Source of the DNA: Chloroflexota bacterium
GTDB taxonomy: Bacteria; Chloroflexota; Anaerolineae; JAADDB01
Assembly (NCBI GenBank): GCA_013154135.1
Contig: JAADDB010000335.1
Coordinates: 1 to 14,695 of the forward strand
Reading direction: 5' to 3'
DNA length: 14,695 nucleotides
A program made the translations under genes and the position numbers. This document shows positions 1-8,349 of the stretch, piece by piece. Each line of letters opens with the position of its first letter. Position 1 is the first letter of the stretch. Under the pieces are notes generated by a model. It was not told the origin of the DNA. It did no database searches and saw only the letters and a list, made by a program, of their open reading frames with translations.

Positions 1-252
1 CGGGCGAAGCCCGGCCCGCACCCACGCAAAACAGTTCCCCAGGGGAAAATCGACTCAAAGGCCTCCGGGGCGCACTGCCGTGCCCCCTACCGTTCGTAAA
101 CGGCCGGGAATCGCTACAAACGAGCCGAGATGGGCGCTCCCGCCCCTCTTACTCGTTACTCGTTATGCGTTAGGCTCTCCGTCTATCCAAGCCAACCTCA
201 TTCTCCCGCCAATTCCCCTTAATCGTTACTCATCAATCGTTAATCGTTACTC
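1..252. other. intergenic region downstream of the importer operon
   Basis: No gene is supported here. The stretch lies beyond the stop of the last importer gene. It contains a short CGGGC-GAA-GCCCG hairpin at 1-13 and two degenerate heptamer clusters, annotated separately. No hairpin followed by a U-run that would clearly terminate the minus-strand operon is visible. Confidence 0.6.
149..174. repeat. degenerate heptanucleotide array, consensus TTACTCG
   Basis: Two exact units of TTACTCG at 149-162 are followed by a variant TTATGCG and a partial unit. The same unit recurs at 10421, and related TTAATCG/TTACTCA units occur at 219 and 14292. The 12 bases before it (CTCCCGCCCCTC) also recur directly before the copy at 14292. 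Confidence 0.7.
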
Positions 253-253
253 C
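219..253. repeat. degenerate heptanucleotide array, consensus TTAMTCG, five units
   Basis: Five consecutive 7-base units begin at 219, 226, 233, 240 and 247. Each differs from TTAMTCG by no more than two bases. The array abuts the stop codon of the ATPase gene at 253, so it occupies the immediate 3' flank of the importer operon. Confidence 0.7.
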
Positions 254-1281
254 TACACCTTATAACACGCCACGTAGTGCCCTCCGCCCTTGTCCTCCAG
301 GGGAGGATGTTCTTTCACGTTGCACAAGCCTTCCTCGGCAATGGGACATCGGTTGTAGAAACGACAGTAAGGGGGTGGGTTGATGGGCGTGCTCACACTC
401 CCCCGGATCTCGATGACCTCCCGTTTGTAAGTGGGGTCGGGGATGGGCACCGCGGAGAGGAGGGCTCGGGTGTAAGGGTGCAGGGGATTGTGCAAGAGCT
501 CTTCGGTTTCGGCCATCTCCACGATGCGCCCCAGGTACATGACCGCGATGCGGTTACACATGTACCGGGCCACGGCCAAGTCATGGGTGATGTAGAGGTA
601 GGAGATGTGGAACTCCTCGGCCAGATCCTGCATCAACTGCATCACCCCGGTCCGCACGGACACGTCGAGCATGGACGTGGGTTCGTCCGCGACGACGAAG
701 GTGGGGTTGATGATAAGGGCCCGAGCAATGGCCACGCGCTGTCGCTGGCCCCCGGAAAGCTCGTGGGGATAGCGGAACATGAAGGATTCGGGTGGGGTCA
801 GGCCCACATGCTGGAGCATTTCGGCCACGCGCTGTTCCCGTTCCGCCATGGAACCGATCCCCTGCACAGCCATGGGCTCCACCACAATATCGTAAATGGT
901 CAACCGGGGGTTCATGGACTCATACGGGTCCTGGAAGATCATCTGGACATGACGGCGGAAGGCTTTGAGGGCCCGCCCCTTCAGGGTGGCCACATCCACA
1001 TATCCGTCCTCCACCACCACTCCTTCTTCCTGGATGGCGTCCTCATCCAAGCGGAAGAGGATACGGCCGTCCGTCGGGTCGAGAAGGCGGACGAGCAGTT
1101 TGCCCGTGGTGGTCTTCCCACAGCCCGATTCTCCCACCAGGCCCAAACTTTCCCCCGGCATGATTTGGAAGCTCACATCATCCACCGCGTGGATGAAATC
1201 CTGGGTGCGGCGGAAGAGTCCCTTACTGACAGGGAAGTACTTCTTCAGACCTTCGACTTTCAGCAATGGTGCCGCGCTCAT
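253..1281 (-). CDS. dppF: oligopeptide/dipeptide-type ABC transporter ATP-binding protein (DppF/OppF family)
   Basis: This is the cytoplasmic ATPase subunit that, paired with the DppD-type ATPase, powers substrate import. In the 342-residue product, Walker A GESGCGKT is at about 50-57, the Q-loop is in MIFQDPYESMNP near 113-125, the LSGGQRQR signature at 175-182, Walker B FVVADE at 195-200 and the H-loop His at 233. The C-terminus carries the Cys-rich oligo_HPY segment (CRFYNRCP...C) typical of the family. Start choice: ATG at 1281 overlaps the upstream stop as ATGA and has GGAGGAGA about 5 nt before it. A longer in-frame start at 1311 would extend into dppD and is less likely. Residues 77-105 hold an acidic insertion before the Q-loop that is longer than usual. 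The substrate cannot be read from the ATPase. Confidence 0.93.
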   Translation of the reverse strand: MSAAPLLKVEGLKKYFPVSKGLFRRTQDFIHAVDDVSFQIMPGESLGLVGESGCGKTTTGKLLVRLLDPTDGRILFRLDEDAIQEEGVVVEDGYVDVATLKGRALKAFRRHVQMIFQDPYESMNPRLTIYDIVVEPMAVQGIGSMAEREQRVAEMLQHVGLTPPESFMFRYPHELSGGQRQRVAIARALIINPTFVVADEPTSMLDVSVRTGVMQLMQDLAEEFHISYLYITHDLAVARYMCNRIAVMYLGRIVEMAETEELLHNPLHPYTRALLSAVPIPDPTYKREVIEIRGSVSTPINPPPYCRFYNRCPIAEEGLCNVKEHPPLEDKGGGHYVACYKV

Positions 1282-2252
1282 GCATTCTCCTCCCCAACCG
1301 GATGCCAACAAGCGGCAAGATGTCCGGGATTAAAGGTGCGATTTTCTGGCTCACGGGTACGACAGATGTCGGTGGCATAGGCGCATCGGGGATGGAATCG
1401 GCATCCCGACGGCGGATCGAGCAAGTTGGGCAATTCCCCGGGGATGGTCAGGAGAGTGCGTTTTTCCCCGTGGATGCTGGGGAATGCCTTGAGGAGGGCC
1501 TCGGTGTACCGATGCTTGGGCCGGAGGAAGATGTCCTCGGTGGACCCGATTTCCACGATTTTGCCCGCGTACATGACCGCGATGCGGGTGCTCACTTCCG
1601 CGACGACCGCGATGTCATGGGTGATGTACACCATGGCCATGTTCAAGCGCTTTTGGAGCTGCAAGAGCTCTTTGAGAATCCGGTGCTGGACGATAACGTC
1701 CAACGCGGTGGTGGGCTCATCCGCGATGAGGACATCGGGGTCGCAGGAGAGGGCCATGGCGATGATGGCCCGTTGGCGCATGCCACCGCTGTACTCATGG
1801 GGATAACGGTCCATGAGGGCGGGGTCGAGCCCCACCATCTCGAAGAGTTCGGCCACCCGTTTGCGGGCCTCATCTCCGTACGCGACACCGTGGGTCTCCA
1901 TGGCCTCGATGATCTGATCCCCCACCTTGTAGACGGGGTTGAGGGTATTCATCGCGGCCTGGAAGATCATGGCAATGCGCTTCCAGCGGTATTTGCGGAT
2001 TTCGTCCTCGGGCAAGGTGAGGAGGTCCACCCCATCCATCCAGATGTGCCCGGACTTGATGTGCGCGTTCTCGGGCAGAAGGCGCATCAGGGTGAAGGCC
2101 ACGGAGCTTTTGCCGCTCCCCGATTCCCCCACCACGCCCAGGACTTCCCCGGGATAGAGGTCGAAGGTGACATCGTCCACCGCGTGGACATCCCCCTTGC
2201 GGGTGGAATAGTGCATGGTCAGGTGTTCCACTTGCATGACTGGCTCGGGCAT
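1278..2252 (-). CDS. dppD: oligopeptide/dipeptide-type ABC transporter ATP-binding protein (DppD/OppD family)
   Basis: This is the first of the two ATPases of the importer, 324 residues. Walker A GESGSGKS lies at 42-49, the Q-loop at IFQ 96-98, signature YSGGMRQR at 154-161, Walker B VLIADEP at 174-180 and the H-loop His at 212. The C-terminal oligo_HPY motif (GCRFHPRC...C) is present. The ATG at 2252 has GGAG 12 nt upstream, a rather long spacing. It starts 30 nt after the dppC stop, and its TGA overlaps the dppF ATG by 4 nt, which suggests translational coupling of the two ATPases. Codons 133-143 (VAELFEMVGLD) contain the 27-nt stretch that reappears exactly at 14433-14459 at the other end of the window. 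Confidence 0.93.
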   Translation of the reverse strand: MPEPVMQVEHLTMHYSTRKGDVHAVDDVTFDLYPGEVLGVVGESGSGKSSVAFTLMRLLPENAHIKSGHIWMDGVDLLTLPEDEIRKYRWKRIAMIFQAAMNTLNPVYKVGDQIIEAMETHGVAYGDEARKRVAELFEMVGLDPALMDRYPHEYSGGMRQRAIIAMALSCDPDVLIADEPTTALDVIVQHRILKELLQLQKRLNMAMVYITHDIAVVAEVSTRIAVMYAGKIVEIGSTEDIFLRPKHRYTEALLKAFPSIHGEKRTLLTIPGELPNLLDPPSGCRFHPRCAYATDICRTREPENRTFNPGHLAACWHPVGEENA

Positions 2253-2282
2253 ACGAGTATCTCCGCGTGATAGTTTTCACCG

Positions 2283-3236
2283 TTAGCGACGGCGCAGGCG
2301 AGGGTTCACCACCTCATCCAGCGCGCGTCCTACCAGGTAAAAGGCCGAACAGAGGAGGGTAATGGCCAACCCGGCCGGGATGACCAACCACCAGTACTGG
2401 CCCACATTCAACAAATAACCGGCCGTCTGGGTGGTGTGGATCATGATGCCCCAGGACATGCGGATGTTGATGAGGCCGAAGAAGGAGAGAACGGCCTCGG
2501 AGAAGATCGCGCTGGTCACAGTGAACATCATGTAGAGGAAGGAGAGGGGCAACAGGTTGGGCACGAAGTGGACAAAGATGATGTGCCAATCCCCGCCCCC
2601 GGCCACCCGGGCAGCTTCGATGTAGGGCTTCACCTTGATGGTCAAGGCCTGGGACTTGATGATCACCGTCACGCCGCCAAAGCCGGACAAGATGCCGATG
2701 ACCAGGGCCAGTTTGAGCATGTTCAGCTTGAAGAGGGCGCTGAGCACGATGAGGATGGAGATGAAGGGCAGCATGATGACCAAGTCGGCCAGGCGCATGA
2801 AAAGGGTGTCGATGATGCCGCCGTAGTAGGCGGACACCGCGCCGATCATGGTGCCGATGCTCACCGTAATCAATGCGGCCACGACCCCCAGGATGAACTC
2901 CGTCTGGGTGCTGTACATGAGCTGACTGAGCACATCCCGGCCCAGGGGGTCGGTGCCCAACAGATGGCGCCAGGAAGGCGGCGCGGGATGGCGCAGGATC
3001 TCGAAGTCATAGCCGGTAATGGGGTCATACACGGATGGGTCCCACACCGTCCGCATGAGAATGGGATGGAGCAGCGCCATCATGGCAAAGAAGAGGATGA
3101 TGACCAACCCGATGACCCCGATGGGATTCTCCACAAACAGGGACCAGTTGGTGCGCAAACTCTTCCAGAAGAGTTCCAAACGAATCCGCCACAAGGGTTT
3201 GTGGGGCACAGTTACCGTTGCAGTTGCATTACTCAC
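2283..3236 (-). CDS. dppC: ABC transporter permease, DppC/OppC family
   Basis: This is an inner-membrane permease of 317 residues that pairs with the DppB-type subunit. An N-terminal cytoplasmic segment leads into the first TM helix at about 38-58. It is followed by a periplasmic region with the family motif HLLGTDPLGRDVLSQL, and then the binding-protein-dependent transport core. The EAA loop that docks on the ATPase is visible as EAARVAGGGDWHIIFVHFVPN. The initiation codon is GTG at 3236, preceded by a near-perfect GGAGGTGA about 6 nt upstream. That is a much better start than any internal ATG. It lies 35 nt after dppB and 30 nt before dppD in an evidently co-transcribed set. Confidence 0.93.
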   Translation of the reverse strand: MSNATATVTVPHKPLWRIRLELFWKSLRTNWSLFVENPIGVIGLVIILFFAMMALLHPILMRTVWDPSVYDPITGYDFEILRHPAPPSWRHLLGTDPLGRDVLSQLMYSTQTEFILGVVAALITVSIGTMIGAVSAYYGGIIDTLFMRLADLVIMLPFISILIVLSALFKLNMLKLALVIGILSGFGGVTVIIKSQALTIKVKPYIEAARVAGGGDWHIIFVHFVPNLLPLSFLYMMFTVTSAIFSEAVLSFFGLINIRMSWGIMIHTTQTAGYLLNVGQYWWLVIPAGLAITLLCSAFYLVGRALDEVVNPRLRRR

Positions 3237-3271
3237 CGTTGTTCACCTCCACGTGAGTTGGCCCTCCGTTA

Positions 3272-4423
3272 TCACGAATAGCGAATGCGTGGGTCTAAGT
3301 ACGCGTAGAGCAAGTCCGCGGCCAGGTGGGCGAGCAGGGCGAGCATGCCGGTGAAGGAAAAGGCGCCCATGGCCAGCGGGATGTCCTCCTGGACCACCGC
3401 GTTCAGCAAGGTCAACCCCATCCCGGGCCAGGAGAACATGGTCTCCGTGATCACCCCGCCGTCAATAGCAAAGGCCAGGCTGAAGACCAGACTGGTCACC
3501 ACGGGCAGGAGAGCGGTCCGGGCCGCGTGTTTGTCGCGCACCACCTTTTCGGGCAGACCTTTGGCCCGTGCAGCCAGGATGTAATCCTCCCGCATGGTCT
3601 CCAGCAAACTGTTGCGGGTGAGGAGCATAGTGCCGGCAAAGGAGATGAGCGTCAGCGTGGCGATGGGCAGGATCATGTGCCATAGGATATCCAGCGCGTA
3701 CCGGGCCATGGGGGAGTGGATCCAGGGGATGACCGCGGCGATGATGCCCACGAACAAGGCCAAAAAGCCGGAGAAAAAGCGGTACGGCGGGGGAAGGCGG
3801 CGGAACAACAAGTACGCGGCCACCGCCACCACACCGCCCCACACGCCCGTCCAAATCATGCGCAAGAACACATCATTGGCCGTGAAGGGCGTATTCCGCC
3901 ACAAGGTGGGGGTGATGAACTTCCCGGTGGGGAATAAATTCCACTTGTACGCGAAGAGCCAAATCATCATCAACGCGAACCAGGGCGTGAACACCGTGTA
4001 CAGAGTGACCCCCACCACCGTCGTCGCGTATTCGAACAGACCACCCCGCTTCCACGCCAGGAGTTTCCCCAGGGCAAAGCCCACGTAGAAGGAGATCACC
4101 GTGGCCGTGAAGAAGAGGACCAGGGTGCGGGGCAGGCGCTCCTTGATGATATCAATCACCGGGCGGGGATAATTGGTGAAGGACACCCCCAGATTCCCCG
4201 TGAGGAAGTTCTTCATGTACTGGATGTACTGGAGGTGTGGCGGTTTATCCAACCCCAATTCCTTGCGCAATTGCTCAGCCGCATCCGGGGGCAGGTTAGG
4301 GTTCAACAGGTACTGGTTGGCAATATCACCCGGCTGAGCATAGAGGAGGAAGAAGGTAAGCGTCTGGAACAGGAAAAAGGTGATGATGATCTGCACAAGA
4401 CGTCTCAACACATAACGTGTCAT
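3272..4423 (-). CDS. dppB: ABC transporter permease, DppB/OppB family, with extra TM hairpin
   Basis: This is an inner-membrane permease of 383 residues, longer than the roughly 305-340 usual for DppB/OppB. The N-terminus shows the family pattern: TM helix 1, then LRKELGLDKPPHLQYIQYM and GNLGVSFTNYPRPV. The EAA loop is at about 281-300 (YILAARAKGLPEKVVRDKHA) and the C-terminal helices are normal. The extra length lies between FPTGK (164-168) and LDILWHMILP (244-253). It holds two added hydrophobic segments at about 190-206 and 217-234. The ATG at 4423 has AGGAG about 12 nt upstream, a rather long spacing. It follows dppA after a 227-bp gap that contains a strong hairpin and a heptamer array, so its expression may be lower than or separate from dppA. 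Confidence 0.92.
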   Translation of the reverse strand: MTRYVLRRLVQIIITFFLFQTLTFFLLYAQPGDIANQYLLNPNLPPDAAEQLRKELGLDKPPHLQYIQYMKNFLTGNLGVSFTNYPRPVIDIIKERLPRTLVLFFTATVISFYVGFALGKLLAWKRGGLFEYATTVVGVTLYTVFTPWFALMMIWLFAYKWNLFPTGKFITPTLWRNTPFTANDVFLRMIWTGVWGGVVAVAAYLLFRRLPPPYRFFSGFLALFVGIIAAVIPWIHSPMARYALDILWHMILPIATLTLISFAGTMLLTRNSLLETMREDYILAARAKGLPEKVVRDKHAARTALLPVVTSLVFSLAFAIDGGVITETMFSWPGMGLTLLNAVVQEDIPLAMGAFSFTGMLALLAHLAADLLYAYLDPRIRYS

Positions 4424-4465
4424 GAGTCTCTATATCTCCTCATAAACGGTTGAATAGGCCCGTAA

Positions 4466-4521
4466 CGGACCATGGACCATAGGCCGTAGACGATTCACTA
4501 CGCGTTTTACCCGTTATCCGG
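4466..4521. repeat. degenerate heptanucleotide array between dppA and dppB
   Basis: From 4466 the sequence can be cut into eight consecutive 7-base units, many of the form TAxxCCG or TGGACCA. Adjacent units differ by one to four bases. It is less regular than the other arrays, but it sits in a comparable non-coding position. Confidence 0.45.
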
Positions 4522-4608
4522 GACTGTGGACAAACAACTTTGGCTGGCGAACAAGATTCAGCAGCCCCTCGGCGGCATATCGACGTCATCGCCCCGTGCC
4601 AGAAAGAG

Positions 4609-4639
4609 ATCGGCCGCCGGGGTCGTCCCGGCGGCCGAT
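4609..4639 (-). terminator. strong hairpin after the dppA stop, probable (partial) terminator
   Basis: A perfect 13-bp stem (arms 4609-4621 and 4627-4639, beginning ATCGGCCGCC) closes a 5-nt loop. It starts 11 nt past the dppA TAA. On the minus strand it is followed by CTCTTTCT, a moderately U-rich tail. Placed between the binding-protein gene and the permease genes, it fits an attenuating terminator or 3' stabiliser that keeps binding-protein mRNA in excess over the rest of the operon. Confidence 0.7.
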
Positions 4640-4650
4640 GGGGTGTCACA

Positions 4651-6666
4651 TTACTTCATCAGCTTGACAGCCGACGGCATACCGTTCCAGTTCTGGATGC
4701 CGTCCAGCGTCTCGGTGTACGGGAATTGGACCACCTCGGGGTTGTACGCCTCGAGGATGGGTGCGGTGAAGAGGGTGACGTAAGGCAGCTCGGTGGAGAG
4801 GATCTCCTGGAGCTCAAAGGCCTGCTCCCGAGCCTTCTCCATGTCCGTCTCCTCCAGGAACGCGGAGCATTTCTTGTCGAACTCGGGGTTGTTGTAGTGC
4901 CCCACGTTGTACCCGGAGTCGCTCATGAAGAAGTCGCACAGGTAGTCGGGGTAGAGGCTCAGGCCCCAACCGAGGATCCACATGTCGAAGTCACCCTCGA
5001 CGAAGACCTTCTGGACGATGACGTTGAAGCCGGTCAGGTTGGCCTTGGCCGGGATGCCGACCTCGTTGAGCCACTTCTCGATCCAGATGGCCGCGGTCGC
5101 GCGCATGGGGTCATAGCCCGCGCTGGGTGCGAGGATCTCGAATTCCGGCATGGGCGAACCATCGGGCAGCTTCAGGCCCTCGCCCGGATCCACGGCCTTC
5201 TTGTCGGGATCCCACTTGGGCTCCTTGTCCCAGGTGAAGCCCGCGGACTTGAGGAGCTCGACCGCCTTGTTCACACGCTCTTCCCGGCTCAGCCCCTGCC
5301 CGATCTTGGGCACATCCGGGTTGAACCAGTAGCCGTTGCCCTCAGGCACCAGGGTGTACACGGGCAGCGCGGCCCCCTGCAGCAACCGCTGGGTGATGAA
5401 TTCCTTGTCGATGAGGTAGGCCACTGCCTCGCGGAATTCCTTCACATCCTGCGGATGGCGTTCGAAGTTGAAGCCCAGGTAGCGGAAGCCGTTGGAGGGG
5501 TTGCGCACAACGCGGAAGTTCCCCGCCTGCTCCAGCTGCTGGGCCAGACCCACCTGCAGGCCCAAGGGGTTGAGCATGAAGTCCACTTCGTCCTTCTGCA
5601 GCGCCAGAATCGCGGCGTCCTGGCTGCCGTAGAGGTTGTGCAGGACAGAGGTGACATACGGACCCACGGTGTAATCCAGGGTCACATCACCGGAGCAGTC
5701 CCCGTAGGCGCAGAACTCATACCAGCCAGGCACCTCTTCGTAGTACGCGCCGTTCTTGTACTCCACCACATGCTGGCCCTTGAAGGCCCAGTTCTCGTTG
5801 CGGTCGGACTGGACGAACGCGCCCTTCTCCCACTTGGTCAGGCCAAAGGCTCCGCCCGTGGGCTGGCCATCCGCGGGCGCGGTGTACAGCACCTTGTGGG
5901 CCTCCTCGAGAGCCTTCTTGTAGGCCTCCTCGTCGTTGGGGTCCACGCCTTCCAGCTTCTTCTTCGCCTCTTCCACGGCAGAAGCCCAGAAGTGCTTGGG
6001 CAGAATGGGCCCCATCGCGGCGCCGAACTGCCAGCGGGCCAAACCGGGCTTCTTCTTGAAGTAGAACTTCACCGTGTACGTGTCCACCGCTTCCGCGTGA
6101 TCCACGTACTCGGGGTCATAGGCCGCTTCCCAGTTGTCCGTCAACTTCAGCTGGAGCGCGGCGTTGACGGTAAAGGCCACATCCTCGGCCGTAATGGGCT
6201 CCCCGTCGCTCCACTTCACGCCTTCCTTCATCTTCACAGTGGAGACCCAGTAGTCCCCTTCCTGCTCCAACGGCGTGGGGAAGTCCGCAGCCAGGGAGGG
6301 AATCCAGTCAAAGCGCTGGTCGGAGTAGCCGTACAGGGATGGGAGCATCAGCCCAATGACGTACCCGTTCCACACCGTGGAGTTGGGGCCGTAGTAGGAC
6401 CAAGGGTTCGTAGTGGTGAGGTCCTCGAAAATGGCCAAGCGGTAAGGACGCTCCACGTACGCGCCCTCAGGTGTGGGGGTCGGCGTAACAACGACCGTCT
6501 TCTCCACCTCCTTGGTGACGACGACCGTCTCCTTGACAACCTGCTTCACCTCTTTTGTGACCACAACGGTCTCTACAACCTTCTCAGGTGTGGGCTTTGG
6601 GCAGGCAGCCAACACCATCGCGGCGATGACTAAAATCGCCAATAGGAGCAAACGCTTTCGGGACAT
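4651..6666 (-). CDS. dppA: ABC transporter substrate-binding lipoprotein, family 5 (DppA/OppA type)
   Basis: This is the extracytoplasmic solute-binding protein of the importer, 671 residues, long for the family (about 500-600). A basic N-terminus and hydrophobic stretch end in lipobox LAAC with the acylated Cys at 22. Residues 29-66 form a Val/Thr/Lys/Glu repeat linker (VVETVVVTKEV units) ending in TPTPTP, probably a flexible stalk. The SBP_bac_5 fold follows, recognisable by PLGLQVGLAQQLEQ-type segments, GFRYLGFNFERHP and FREAVAYLIDKE. The ATG at 6666 has AAAGGAGGAG about 5 nt upstream. The gene is first in the operon and is preceded by its own promoter and a structured leader. The name reflects family only. 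Peptides are the default substrate, but family members also bind oligosaccharides or nickel. Confidence 0.92.
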   Translation of the reverse strand: MSRKRLLLLAILVIAAMVLAACPKPTPEKVVETVVVTKEVKQVVKETVVVTKEVEKTVVVTPTPTPEGAYVERPYRLAIFEDLTTTNPWSYYGPNSTVWNGYVIGLMLPSLYGYSDQRFDWIPSLAADFPTPLEQEGDYWVSTVKMKEGVKWSDGEPITAEDVAFTVNAALQLKLTDNWEAAYDPEYVDHAEAVDTYTVKFYFKKKPGLARWQFGAAMGPILPKHFWASAVEEAKKKLEGVDPNDEEAYKKALEEAHKVLYTAPADGQPTGGAFGLTKWEKGAFVQSDRNENWAFKGQHVVEYKNGAYYEEVPGWYEFCAYGDCSGDVTLDYTVGPYVTSVLHNLYGSQDAAILALQKDEVDFMLNPLGLQVGLAQQLEQAGNFRVVRNPSNGFRYLGFNFERHPQDVKEFREAVAYLIDKEFITQRLLQGAALPVYTLVPEGNGYWFNPDVPKIGQGLSREERVNKAVELLKSAGFTWDKEPKWDPDKKAVDPGEGLKLPDGSPMPEFEILAPSAGYDPMRATAAIWIEKWLNEVGIPAKANLTGFNVIVQKVFVEGDFDMWILGWGLSLYPDYLCDFFMSDSGYNVGHYNNPEFDKKCSAFLEETDMEKAREQAFELQEILSTELPYVTLFTAPILEAYNPEVVQFPYTETLDGIQNWNGMPSAVKLMK

Positions 6667-6701
6667 GTTCTCCTCCTTTCGGGTTTGCTGGATTCACTCA
6701 A

Positions 6702-6738
6702 GGTGTGAAAGGGAAGACCCGTTCTTCCCTTTCACACC
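6702..6738 (-). promoter_or_regulatory. 16-bp perfect hairpin in the dppA leader
   Basis: Arms 6702-6717 (GGTGTGAAAGGGAAGA) and 6723-6738 are perfectly complementary around a 5-nt loop. The hairpin lies between the predicted promoter and the dppA ribosome-binding site. Neither strand has a U-run after it, so a simple intrinsic terminator is unlikely. It may stabilise the mRNA, form part of an attenuator, or mark the enolase 3' end. Confidence 0.6.
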
Positions 6739-6792
6739 ACGCATCCGCACAACACGACTCCGTACTACGGCCGCCAAGATAAGACAGTACAT

Positions 6793-6821
6793 ATTATAGT
6801 CCGATTTACAAAGGGGTACAA
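6793..6821 (-). promoter_or_regulatory. predicted sigma-70-type promoter of the importer operon
   Basis: On the minus strand a consensus -10 TATAAT (6793-6798) sits 17 bp from a -35-like TTGTAC (6816-6821). Transcription would begin near 6786, giving a leader of about 120 nt that includes the 6702-6738 hairpin. Confidence 0.65.
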
Positions 6822-6872
6822 AACTCCCACTGTTCCCCCGGAAAGTTCTGCAGCACGGTCAACGCGCCATGC

Positions 6873-8174
6873 TCAGTCGGCCGGAAGTCGGACCTTGAAG
6901 GCGTTCAAGCCCGGGAAGGAGGCATCCTCCCCCAGGTACTCCTCAATGCGCAGGAGTTGGTTGTACTTGGCAACCCGGTCGGTGCGGGCCGGCGCGCCCG
7001 TCTTGATCTGACCGCTGTTCAGGGCCACGGCCAAATCCGCGATGGTCGTGTCCTCCGTCTCCCCGCTCCGGTGGGAGACGACCACCGCCCACGCGGCCCG
7101 ATGGGCCATGTGCGCCGCGTCCATGGCCTCCGTCAGGGTGCCGATCTGGTTCACCTTGAGGAGGAGCGCGTTGCACGCTTTCTCCCGGATGGCCCGCTTG
7201 ATGCGTTTGACATTGGTGACCAGCAGGTCATCCCCCACCAGCTGAATGCGGTCTCCCAGCTTCTCGTGCAGGAGATGCCAATGCTCCCAATCATCCTCGG
7301 CCAGGCCGTCCTCCAGGGAGATGATGGGATACCGGTTGACCCACGCCTCCCAGAAGAAGACCATCTCCTCTCCCGACAGTTTGGTCCCTTCCTTCTTCAG
7401 GACGTAGACCTTTTCTTCTTCATCGTACAGTTCCGACGTGGCCGGATCCAACGCGAGGAAGATGTCCACACCGGGCTTGTACCCCGCGCGCTCAATGGCC
7501 TCCAGGATGACTTCCACCGCCTCTTCGTTGCTCTTCAGAGAGGGGGCAAATCCACCTTCGTCCCCCACGTTGGTGCTGTATCCCCGTTCCTTCAGGACTT
7601 GTTTGAGCGCGTGGTAGGTCTCCGCGCCCCAACGCAGGGCTTCAGCAAAGGTGGACGCGCCCGCGGGGACGATCATGAACTCCTGGAAATCGGTGGAGTC
7701 CACCGCGTGCTTGCCCCCGTTGAGGATGTTCATCATGGGCACAGGGAGGATGTGGGCGTAGGCGCCGCCCAAGTACCGGAAGAGGGGGACTTCCAGCTGG
7801 GCCGCGGCCGCGTGGGCCACTGCCAGGCTCACGCCCAGGATCGCGTTGGCCCCCAATTTGCTCTTGTTCTCGGTGCCGTCCAGTTCAATGAGAACCCGGT
7901 CGATCCCCACCTGGTCCAACGCGTCCCAGCCCAACAGGGCATCCGCGATGACGGTGTTCACGTTTTCCACTGCCTTGAGAACGCCTTTGCCGTTGAAGCG
8001 GTCCGGATCTCCGTCGCGCAGTTCCACGGCTTCGTGCACGCCGGTGGACGCGCCGGAGGGGACGGCCGCCCGACCGATCACGCCGCTGGCCAGGGTCACT
8101 TCCACCTCCACGGTGGGATTGCCCCGGGAATCCAAAATCTCTCGGGCCCAAATATCCTCAATTGTTGTCGGCAT
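6873..8174 (-). CDS. eno: enolase (phosphopyruvate hydratase)
   Basis: Enolase interconverts 2-phosphoglycerate and phosphoenolpyruvate in the cytoplasm (glycolysis/gluconeogenesis, EC 4.2.1.11). The 433-residue product has the normal length. The substrate loop SGASTGVHEA is at 40-49 and GGKHA with His156 at 153-157. Glu165 and Glu206 are present, as are metal ligands Asp243, Glu288 and Asp315. The signature LLLKVNQIGTLTEA contains catalytic Lys340, followed by SHRSGETED (367-375) and Lys391. All expected active-site residues appear present. The ATG at 8174 is preceded by AAGGAGGG about 6 nt upstream. An in-frame extension upstream to 8363 has no enolase character and would span the promoter. 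The gene is monocistronic or weakly linked to dppA, which has its own promoter. Confidence 0.97.
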   Translation of the reverse strand: MPTTIEDIWAREILDSRGNPTVEVEVTLASGVIGRAAVPSGASTGVHEAVELRDGDPDRFNGKGVLKAVENVNTVIADALLGWDALDQVGIDRVLIELDGTENKSKLGANAILGVSLAVAHAAAAQLEVPLFRYLGGAYAHILPVPMMNILNGGKHAVDSTDFQEFMIVPAGASTFAEALRWGAETYHALKQVLKERGYSTNVGDEGGFAPSLKSNEEAVEVILEAIERAGYKPGVDIFLALDPATSELYDEEEKVYVLKKEGTKLSGEEMVFFWEAWVNRYPIISLEDGLAEDDWEHWHLLHEKLGDRIQLVGDDLLVTNVKRIKRAIREKACNALLLKVNQIGTLTEAMDAAHMAHRAAWAVVVSHRSGETEDTTIADLAVALNSGQIKTGAPARTDRVAKYNQLLRIEEYLGEDASFPGLNAFKVRLPAD

Positions 8175-8305
8175 AATAGCCCTCCTTTTCCACTCACCTA
8201 TGGGGGATGTGAATCGATCACGGACGATGGATTGATCTTCGAACAGATAGCCTTTTCCCAACAACCAGCCCATGAACCACCGTTCGGTTGTGTCGACGCC
8301 GGAAT

Positions 8306-8349
8306 TGTTTCCACCAAGCCACGCTCTTCCCCCTATTTTAGTGGAAACA
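8306..8349. promoter_or_regulatory. 9-bp inverted repeat flanking the enolase -10 box
   Basis: TGTTTCCAC at 8306-8314 and its exact complement GTGGAAACA at 8341-8349 are separated by 26 bp. They bracket the predicted -10 element and start site of the enolase promoter. The geometry suggests an operator or a 5' RNA stem, but no known regulator site is recognised. Confidence 0.4.

Noticed and set aside
1..13. CGGGC-GAA-GCCCG hairpin at the window edge
   Set aside because: It has only five pairs with no U-tail, and the window boundary hides the context.
35..47. TTCCCC-A-GGGGAA palindrome
   Set aside because: The arms are separated by one base, so no stable hairpin forms as written. It is short enough to be chance in GC-rich DNA.
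4540..6633. 697-codon open frame on the plus strand opposite dppA
   Set aside because: It lies fully antisense to a well-supported lipoprotein gene and is Gly/Val/His/Leu-rich with no domain. Long antisense frames are expected in GC-rich coding DNA.
6702..6738. hairpin as a classical intrinsic terminator for enolase
   Set aside because: No U-run follows it on either strand. It also lies downstream of the predicted dppA promoter, within the dppA leader.
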